Assembly: GCA_015178975.1 (NCBI GenBank)
Contig: WHVD01000020.1
Location: 930,001-994,000 of the forward strand
Reading direction: 5' to 3'
Origin: Hysterangium stoloniferum
Taxonomy: Eukaryota; Basidiomycota; Agaricomycetes; Hysterangiales; Hysterangiaceae
DNA length: 64,000 bases
A program made the position numbers and the translations under genes. Below, in pieces: positions 56,096-64,000 of the stretch (positions are counted from its first letter, which is position 1; every line of letters begins with the position of its first letter). The notes beneath the pieces were generated by a model that saw only the letters and a program-made list of their open reading frames with translations, was not told the DNA's origin and did not search any database.

Positions 56096-57354
56096 AGTGG
56101 AACCTCATGGGGATTGGGAAGATTGGGAAGATTGGGGGGATTGGAAAAATTGGATTGGAAGAATGGGAAGGACTGGAAGAGATTTTGGAGGAGAACTGGG
56201 GTAATTTGAAAAAAATATCACAATGATTAGAGGAGAGCATAAGAACTGGGTTTGGAAAATAATCCAACCCAATCTCTCTGCCCAACTCCTTCACACATCC
56301 CCCCCCACTTGAAAGCATGTAGTTTGCACAAAGTAGTGGTTTATTCCCCCTCATCACTCAATCTATTAGCTGTTTTCCTTTGCAGTAAATATCCATCCTA
56401 CACTATTCAACTGTTGCACTATTGAAACATGGCAAATCACAGCCAAACCAAAAATTGTGTTATTCAAATAACAACTGCATAATGGCTAGAATAATTACTA
56501 TCTGAGGGATGAATGCACAGAAGGTTCTGTTATAAACAATATAATTTTGTGATGATCTGTATCATAATCTTATTTAGTTGTGTAAAATATATGTAAACTA
56601 TTGTAGTAAGATGGATTCCTATTACTATTGGAATGATGTTTCCTTCTCTTGACATATGCTTCATTAGCTTATAGAGCATTTTCTGGTGTACTCCATTACA
56701 ATAATTCAGAATTCCAGCCATGATCTATATAGTCTCTGTGGCAGTAAGATAATATATAAAAAGTGTTAGTGAAAAACAAACCCTTGTTTCCAGTGGAATA
56801 ACATTTCTTCCTTGTTTGTATGACATGCTCATTTAGTTAGAACTGTTTCAATGGTGTAGTAGTTCCACAGATAGACCAGTTGAACACTGTAAGACTAATA
56901 TCTGCAGCAGATGAAAACAGCTAATAGATTGAGTACTGAGAGAGAAAAAAACCATAGCTTTTGTGCAGCCACGTGTGAACTTGTTGTGAACTGAGATTTA
57001 AATGTATCCGAGAGAGTAGTGGGGTTGGAGTGTCCCTGAGAATAATAAGAAAACCCTTGATCATGTATCACATCATTTATCAACCTTCTTTGTTTGACTT
57101 GACATTTTACTATCAACCATCCTTTGTTCTACATCTTACCACCACTTAATCTTTACTTCAATTGTTGTTTGTCTCCTATAATTACCCCCTTTTGATCTTT
57201 CATATGTACCTCAGTCAATTTTCCCCATCATATTGATTAAGGTACATTATTCACAACTTAGTCTATTTGTTACATTAGCATACTAATTCTTAATTGGTAG
57301 TAATGCTATTTGGTATAGACCCTATTTGAAACTCTCTACAAATCTCAGAGAGAA

Positions 57355-57500
57355 TAAATAGGGGGTATTGAGAGAGAGGTTGGGAGTATTGGGAGAGACA
57401 TTGGAGGTATTGGCAGGAGAATTAGGGGTATATGGAGAGAGAGATGGGAGGCATTGGAAGAGATATTGGGGCATTTGGAGTGATTGAGATGGGAGTATTG
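57355..57500. repeat. Purine-rich short repeat
   Basis: Degenerate tandem repetition of GAGAGAGRTTGGGAGTATTGG-like units of roughly 18-24 bases on the plus strand. It lies inside the fold-back element, next to its C-rich inverted tract. G-rich DNA of this kind can form unusual structures. Confidence 0.6.
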
Positions 57501-57729
57501 GGAGGGAGATGGAGGAAAATATATCAAGGAGTTGGACAGAGGGATTAGGTTTGGGATTGAGTTGAATTATTCCCCAACTCTCTCCAATTCTCCCAATCTC
57601 CCTGATCCCCCCCATTTCCCCCATTCCCCCCAATTCCCAATCCCCCTAATTCCCAATCCCCCCAATTCCCATAAAGGCTTTACTCTATGTATTTGCTTAA
57701 ATATCTCCAGATAAGCTGTATAGGTCAAT

Positions 57730-58440
57730 CTTATAAATCTCAACACTGTGTAGATCATCCTCTGGAATCTGAATATTTACTCTGAGTGACTGCCCCTATA
57801 TATCTACTGGCTCATCCATCAGTTAATTCACAAAATCACAAGATGATATATTGACATGTAGTATGTGAACACCTCTCTAATCTGCATATCATGTGTTGTG
57901 TGTCTTCTCAAAGAATCTCAAGAAGCCCTTCCAGGTGAAGCAGTCCCAAATCTGAATATCATGCACTGTGTCTCTCTTAGAAAAGTCAATAATCACCACT
58001 GTGTGATCACATATATTTTCTGCATAGTGTGTACTATGTATTCACCCTAGGAATCTTGAGAATCACCTCAGTGTAGGCACCCATATAATCTGTATATCAT
58101 GTTCTGTGTATGTACATTAAGAATCTCAAGAAGTACCTTCGGTGAATACCCTATAATCTGTATATCACTTGCTGTGTATCTACCCTAAAAATCTCAAGAG
58201 TCACTTCTGTGTGAGCACATCCATTTTCTGCATAGCATGTAGGATGTATCTACCCCAGGAACCTTAAGAATTACTTCAGTGTGGGCACCCATATAGTCTG
58301 TAAATCATGTATCATGTATTAGATATGTATACTAGGAATCTTAAAAATTACCTGTGTGAACACTGCTATAATCTGCATATCATATGTTGTGTATCTACCC
58401 TAAGAAACTCAGGAATCACATCTGAGTGAGCTCCCTATAT
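57730..58440. repeat. Tandem array: same monomers, inverted (right arm)
   Basis: Reverse-complement monomers (AATCTCAAGAAGTACC, GTGTATCTACCCTA, CATTTTCTGCATAGCATG) at about 70-base spacing, including the 210-base recurrence. The inner monomers are more diverged than the outer ones. Confidence 0.75.
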
Positions 58441-58443
58441 ACT

Positions 58444-58870
58444 TAATAGACCAGCTAACCTTGGTGTGCATTACACACTCTCACCAGGTCCCAGCCCAAT
58501 CAGCATGAGACTCCTCTAATGTAGATGCAGCGACACTGCTCTTTAGTCTGTGATTGTTACAACCATATCCATATTTGCAACAGTCTTCCAAACCCCTCCC
58601 TTAGCAGACTGCAATTCATTTCAATGAAGCTTCTGAAGTAGTCCAATCCATTATTTATAAATGTATCTATGTGGAACACTCTGTTGAGAATCTAATTTTA
58701 GGGGTAACCTCTCATTCCCAGGACTCATAACAACAAATCGTAACAATAAGTGGCTCACTGGCTCACATAATTCTCATTTTCTGTGTGCAGAGTGCCGACT
58801 GCATGCAGAGTGCCGACTGCATACATCATCAGTATACTTTCATTCATGCAACATTCAAAAGTGAATACAC
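58444..58870. other. No gene seen
   Basis: About 430 bases between the fold-back element and the next gene. It contains only a short direct repeat, GCAGAGTGCCGACTGCAT, duplicated at 58,785-58,820. Confidence 0.4.
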
Positions 58871-61800
58871 TCACAGTGTCGGTGCAAAGCCTTGGCTTGG
58901 CTGTATCACATGACAACCTGGTTGCTCTCTATCTCTTAAGGTGAAGTTATTTTTTGGAGGCATGCATACACAATGCAATAGAACATACGGTCCCATAGCA
59001 GCCACAAGCTTCTCATTTGGCCCACTCCTAGTGACATGACTGGCTTTCCGTCCCTGCCTATGTCCCCCAGCCCCAGCACTGATAGAGATAAAATTCTGAA
59101 AAAAGACCACCCAAGACTACTCACCTTCTCACGGGCCCAGTAGTGAGGGTCACACCATGTTCACCATCTTGGTCCATAGCACCACTGGAACAAGTCAATC
59201 GTGGTGAGCATCATTTTGATATATATAGTAGGTTACCTTGGCGGTTGCATGGCTATAATGGTGGTATTCGTGCTCCCTTCCCCCTCCGAACTAACCTGGG
59301 GAATGATATGAGCCCTGACCCCATTCTGCCAGCTCTTGCCTTGGCCTTCAATAATAGAGTCATTATCATCATCCCGGATCCGCTTCAGCAAAGGTAGTGA
59401 ATATTCAAGTCTGGACCCAGTTTCTGCTGGTCTTTTCCGACTAATTACATCACTGTGCTTCACAGGTAAGTCGGTCATCCCTAATTTCTCCTTATCGGCA
59501 TGGTCACATGAGCTATTTATGTAGTGTGAGAGATGTTGTTACGGAATGATAAAAGATAAACATACATAGTGCCAATTTTCAAAACCAAGGCCTTGTTGAA
59601 CTCTGCTGGGTTCTTACGATATTGTGTGGCTATAGGTTTGCTGAATCTGTAGAGCTCCCATCAGTCATGCACTGGATGAGGATTTCATGACAAACTCCTC
59701 GTCTTTCTGCTCTTCATCATTGAGACAGTCAGCCTTTTTTGGCACAATCCGGCTCATACTCAATATCCCTTCAATGCTGGATGGTACATGGTGAGAATAA
59801 ATCTACAATAAGGGAGTAGCCTTACTTCTCTGGGGTTAAAATTTGATGACCAAATGGTCCTCCAGCCTTTTCCAAATGAACAGGTGAGCATTTCATACGT
59901 TTTCTGCATACATTAATGTTAGTGCCTAGTGCAATCTAGCATGTTACAATAGTAACATACAGTGTCAGGTCATTCTGTTGCAAAAGTGCGACTCGGGTTG
60001 CACTAAGGGGTCGTGTCATTGTGACTGCTTTATGTTTTGCTCTAACACAGACCTTAGTACCCAACGATGGTTTAGTAAGAGATCTGGCTCCCTGTGAGTA
60101 CTGATGATATCTATCAGAATTGGAATGAGACAATACATAAAACTTAAGACTCACCTGAGTTTGCACATCCACTCAGCTGTCTCTTCAACCGCATTTTTGC
60201 ACCATTCAGATGTTTCTGTTCCGTCTGCCCATCCAGCAGCCATATACAGTCCATATACATAGGTAAACCGCTCCAGCAGAGAGCCTTGTTCAAACATTCC
60301 TTCAGACATTGTGCATGTCCATTCCTTCATCCCTTGCAAGGTTGCTGGCATACTCCATGTTATGTTGTGGAGGGTGAGGACAGTATCTTCTGGTCTGCAG
60401 CCCCTGATGCGAATTGCCGCTTGTTCCGCAATTCTGTCAATGATATTAGGCCGGCTATCCCTGCGCCATTTCATATCGAACCACTAGGCCGAATTGAGCA
60501 AATGCCGGGTGACGCAAACATCAAACTGTCAGTATGAAATTGAAAGCCTTACCCGAGATGCATCACATGTTCCCTGACATTCAACTTCCATCATAATTTG
60601 CCACATGGCAAGTAAATCACCAGCCCGCTGATGCTCGGACCTTTTGAAGCTCCCAAGTGTCCAGCACTGCCAAGCTTCCTGGGCAAAAACATGTTCCATA
60701 TTCTGTGCCACACTCTTCACATCTTCTAATATGTCTGGGCAATACCCACCTGTCCCGAGACGGTGGGCAAATTCAACAGCATGCAGCATGTTGACGACAC
60801 CGCCCTGCCCCCCCAAGCGCAACCATCTCATCGCACTATTAGTCCTGTGATTGAGGATTGACTTGAGCACAAGTGAAACACGACCCAATAAAACTTTGTA
60901 AATTGAATTCCAATTTTCTCTGGGAAAATCAGCTGGATCGGGTACTGGAAGGGTAGTGTCAAACAGGGCACCAAATATGATTAAGGTTCCCTCTTTGTAT
61001 GCTTGTGGAGGTGAAGTAATATCAATAATAGCCAACTGATAATGAGGTTCTTTAATTAATCCTTTCCGTTGACAGCTGTCACTCACAAACTTCATGTCAT
61101 CAAACCTTTCACTTGCTTCAATGAATCATGCGCTCTGTACACAAGACGCCCCATATTCACCCACAGAATTGTTGTCCCAATCGAGCAAAATTTCTCGATT
61201 TTCAAAATCAGTAAGCCACTTTAAATAACACAGATTAGAAAAAATATCACTGCGTTTAATATCTTGCTGCTTACCCCTAAATAGTCATCAGATTCAAATG
61301 AATGTGTTGGCTGTCCTCGCCACATGATTTGCTCTGATTCTCCATTATCCTCACCACTTTCTGTATCTGTTTGAGTCTCATCACAGAGAAAATTACCACA
61401 AGAGGCAGCCTTTTTGCGGTGTGATACTGTTTCATTTGTGGGGAACTTGGCCTCAGCAATAGATGCACTTGAACAAGAAAGGTAATATATAAGGTTAACA
61501 TTCTGGCAGTGTTAAAATTACCTGACTCACATTGACTGAATGGATACTTCTGGCTTCTCGACATACAGAACAGCTTCTTCAGATTCCGTTTCAGACCCGG
61601 AGAACACTGGCATCTCAATTGACTCAATACTGTCATCTGTATGGCTACCTTTGGTAGCACATGAACGAGATATCTTTGTAGCCTTTTTGATAGCATGATT
61701 ACGGTGTCTGTGATGGTATGGGAAATGTGAGTGATAAGTGTGCAATGAAACTCACCTGCGCCGTGGCACAGCTGTTGTGTGATGAACCCCATGTTTTTGC

Positions 61801-63457
61801 TCAAGCCATGCAAATGTCTGTTCAGGGAGGAGTAGACCCTGTTCACCTTTCAAGATCCACATTATTAGCTCATCCAAGACAGCCTCATTCATGAAATGAG
61901 GTGGTCCTAATGGGAAATTAGAGTGGGGAAGACGAGATGAATCAATCCATCGCCCTATATCCCCATTTGCCCGAGAAATGCTAGCCCAGGGGACACCATT
62001 TCCCCTTCGGTGGGCATATCTGTGCCTAGGAATTAATGCTACAATATTGATTAGCGCCTCTTTTGTTAACTTGTATCAAGTATAGTACATACTATATAGA
62101 CTGTCCAAATACTTCTTGAGTGCTTTGCGCTTAACAGACTCAGAGGAAATCACCTCACCCGCATTGTTGAAGGATAGAGCAACTGACAGCTTCACAATTA
62201 CAGGCAGAGTGAAGTGTTCAAGGGGTTTCCAGGTTGACAGTTGTTCAACCTGATCTCTACGCACTGAGATTCCAATATACTTACCAAAGCAAGGTCATGA
62301 AGTAAATTTTCACTCCACCATTTGAATTCTGGGCAATTGAATCACGGAATGCGCCTTCAATTCCTTTCCAAGTATCATTTCCCATGAATTTGAAGGGATT
62401 CTCAGTGGTATGACTGAAATTCCTCTCTTACAACATAATACAAAACATCAGACAAAAAGGTACAGCTTACATAAAATACTGCATTGCCTTTTGATGTCTT
62501 CCCCCAGCCATGACTAATGAACTGAAGTTTAGCTGCTTGGCCAAGGCGTCTCCAATCAACCCATATATCTTTGGGATACTTTGATAAAGCTCATCACTAT
62601 TGTATTTAAAAAAAAATCAGTGAGATTTCAACAATGATGTGTATGTTACTTGCATGGTTGGGATGGCAGTTTTAGCTTCATCAGCCTTTTTTCCCCAATA
62701 GGCACGTTCCTCGGAAGGTAAAACATCAAAAAGTTGGGATCTGACTTTCATTTGCATAGGAAACTCAGCCTTGCGTGACAAGCCAGGGGTCCACCCAATC
62801 TCAATGAGTGCATCCTTTTTGAGTTGCATATAGTCCTGGGTCCCAGCAGCCCAAAGATCTTTAGCTGCAGGCTTTCGGACTCGTTTGAAGAGGAATGTGA
62901 GTATATCATTGCTATCGTGGTTCTGGTGCTCCCTATCGCTGATGTAGTTGGAAATAAAAACTATTGGTCGCTAGAATGGGGATATATTTGAGTATAGTTG
63001 TGCTTGTGAATAAGTTGACTGACCTTCTGAGCGACATCCAGTGCAGATTGACTGGGATTCTCACCAACTACCTCATCCCACATAAAATCTGGCCAGTTAT
63101 CCATATAGGCAGTGGCAAGCCTTTTCTTCCAATCCTTTTGTTTTGTTTTCTTGGATATGATGGCTTCTGCATTGTCAATGCCCCGTGGTGCACGAATATC
63201 CTCATAAACTGGCATGCGATCTATGACCCATCGCTTACCTGGGTCAGAGAGTGCCCACATTGATCTGCTGGGACCAAATCTGTTGCTGTGAGATGAATAC
63301 TGAGCAGAAATGGGAGGGAAAAGGGAGGGAATGTGCCAACCTTTGCTATACGGACTATGTGCACTGTCAGTGGCAATAGCCTTTGCTTTGTGGGCCTGAT
63401 TAGAATCAAGTTTACTGGTGTCTGATATGAAGATATAAGATCTATTAGTCCATGACC
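58871..63457 (-). pseudogene. Large intron-rich gene of unknown function with in-frame stop
   Basis: Minus strand. Exons I can place: 63,457-63,024 (KKRLATAYMDNWPDFMWDEV); 62,970-62,654 (FDVLPSEERAYWGKKADEAK); 62,596-62,471 (DELYQSIPKIYGLIGDALAK); 62,413-62,285 (KWWSENLLHDLAL in one frame); one ending at 61,756 (RHRYAHRRGNGVPWASISRA); 61,707-61,531; 61,467-61,275; 61,218-60,553 (LLDWDNNSVGEYGASC, GALFDTTLPVPDPADFPREN); 60,483-60,155; 60,091 on; and C-terminal exons to a TGA at 58,871. Introns are 48-69 bp. The 62,597-62,653 intron needs a GC donor (GCAAGT). A TGA at 61,128-61,126 interrupts the longest exon, and the 62,413 exon needs a frame change. I believe similar proteins recur in mushroom genomes, but I cannot name a domain. 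Confidence 0.6.
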
Positions 63458-64000
63458 CTGTCAACAATAACAAACATGCCATTGAGCTCAAGTGTACTCA
63501 TTTTGTATGGTGTCATTTATTCTAAAGAACAAGAAGGGCAGAGAGTTAGCTTGTAGCATTCTATATTGAACACGACTTACCCTTTTTGTTGGATTGAAGG
63601 GGAAAAAAGTGTCAAAGTGTAAGTTTACACTGAGTTTCTAGTCGATTGGTACCACTCGGATGTCCCTGATGGCATCAAAAGTGAACTGGACTCAAGGGTC
63701 GGCTTGTCATGCAAGAAGACCCCAGCTACTCCATTAAACTAATAATATTAAAAACAGCGATTCTAGCCAGTATGCTGCGGGACACCATCATTACTTGGTA
63801 TATTATATATTATCATGAATTTAAAAGAATGTTGACTTTTTTAACTATTAATAAAAGATTGAGGCAAACAAGAAAAAAAAAAGTGAGCAGCAGAGATGAA
63901 AGAGTATAGAGTTCTGGCATGAGCATCTGTCAAAATCAATCAATGTGACAGACTTGACATTCCCTTTTGGGGGAAATAGTTGTTGCAATCATCACAGAAC
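63458..64000. other. Possible upstream exon or promoter of the minus-strand gene; nothing firm
   Basis: A GTAAGT donor and CTTTAG acceptor on the minus strand at about 63,581 and 63,527 suggest one more intron and a small upstream exon. Upstream of that, 63,600-64,000 is AT-rich with no convincing start codon context. Confidence 0.3.

Larger units (their letters stand above)
55323..58443. mobile_element. Fold-back element (3.1 kb) with long tandem-repeat inverted arms
   Basis: The left end AGTATATAGGGAGCTCAC (55,323) is matched by its reverse complement at the right end (GTGAGCTCCCTATATACT, to 58,443), and similarity continues inward: TGTGATTCCTG and TTCTTAGGGTAGATACA in both. Further in, a GGGATTGGGAAGATTGGG-type purine tract (56,108-56,200) faces its complement (57,590-57,675). 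The ~1.2-kb centre is AT-rich with no gene. It could be a non-autonomous terminal-inverted-repeat transposon or a fold-back satellite. No clear target duplication was found. Confidence 0.7.

Noticed and set aside
55345..58440. Regularly spaced ~70-bp repeats suggesting a CRISPR array
   Set aside because: The units are contiguous, with no unique spacers, arranged in higher-order repeats, inverted on the other side, and in a fungal genome.

Overview
The window looks like nuclear DNA of a basidiomycete, most likely an agaricomycete. The evidence is the short GT-AG introns (51-68 bp) that break most recognisable genes, a DUF6533-like membrane protein, a helical-domain/kinase-like protein of a type I associate with mushrooms, a fungal FAD-dependent oxidoreductase fragment and LTR-retrotransposon debris. 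No ribosomal or tRNA gene and no prokaryotic gene structure was seen. The order (possibly Boletales) is only a guess.

From 1 to about 55,270 the window is a tandem and inverted array of degenerate copies of one cassette, roughly 8 kb long. In its own reading direction the cassette holds: (T) a DUF6533-like multi-pass membrane protein, divergently transcribed; (K) a gene starting MDIA with an N-terminal helical bundle, a coiled coil and a kinase-like N-lobe, followed by conserved C-terminal parts of unknown fold; (U) a USP5/UBP14-type ubiquitin hydrolase with zf-UBP, Cys box, QQDAQEFF box and two UBA domains; then an orphan K fragment and an AT-rich spacer. Orientation changes in blocks: + at 1-2,500, - at 2,500-26,040, + at 26,040-50,400 (interrupted by a unique core at 26,300-30,790), and - at 50,400-55,270. 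Six copies of the K start are seen: three on the minus strand (7,433; 11,432; 20,581) and three on the plus strand (31,155; 38,781; 48,860), a head-to-head arrangement around the unique core. Every copy is damaged by frameshifts, stops or internal deletions, so I treat them as pseudogenes or relics, though several are nearly identical to one another.

Younger insertions sit inside the array: two ~290-bp elements with 5-bp target duplications (14,179 and 33,117), two TG...CA solo LTRs with 5-bp duplications (1,604 and 32,452) plus a third LTR (9,857) exactly at a cassette breakpoint, a Gag/protease retrotransposon fragment (45,279-47,250), and a genomic fragment of a FAD-dependent oxidoreductase with its introns (51,015-52,227) between duplicated UBA segments.

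From 55,323 to 58,443 lies a 3.1-kb fold-back element whose inverted arms are built of ~70-bp monomers arranged as a 210-bp higher-order repeat. From 58,871 to about 63,460 there is an intron-rich minus-strand gene of unknown function with at least one in-frame stop. Because T, K and U keep travelling together, the pairing of a putative helical-domain pseudokinase with a deubiquitinase is the most interesting system-level signal in the window.
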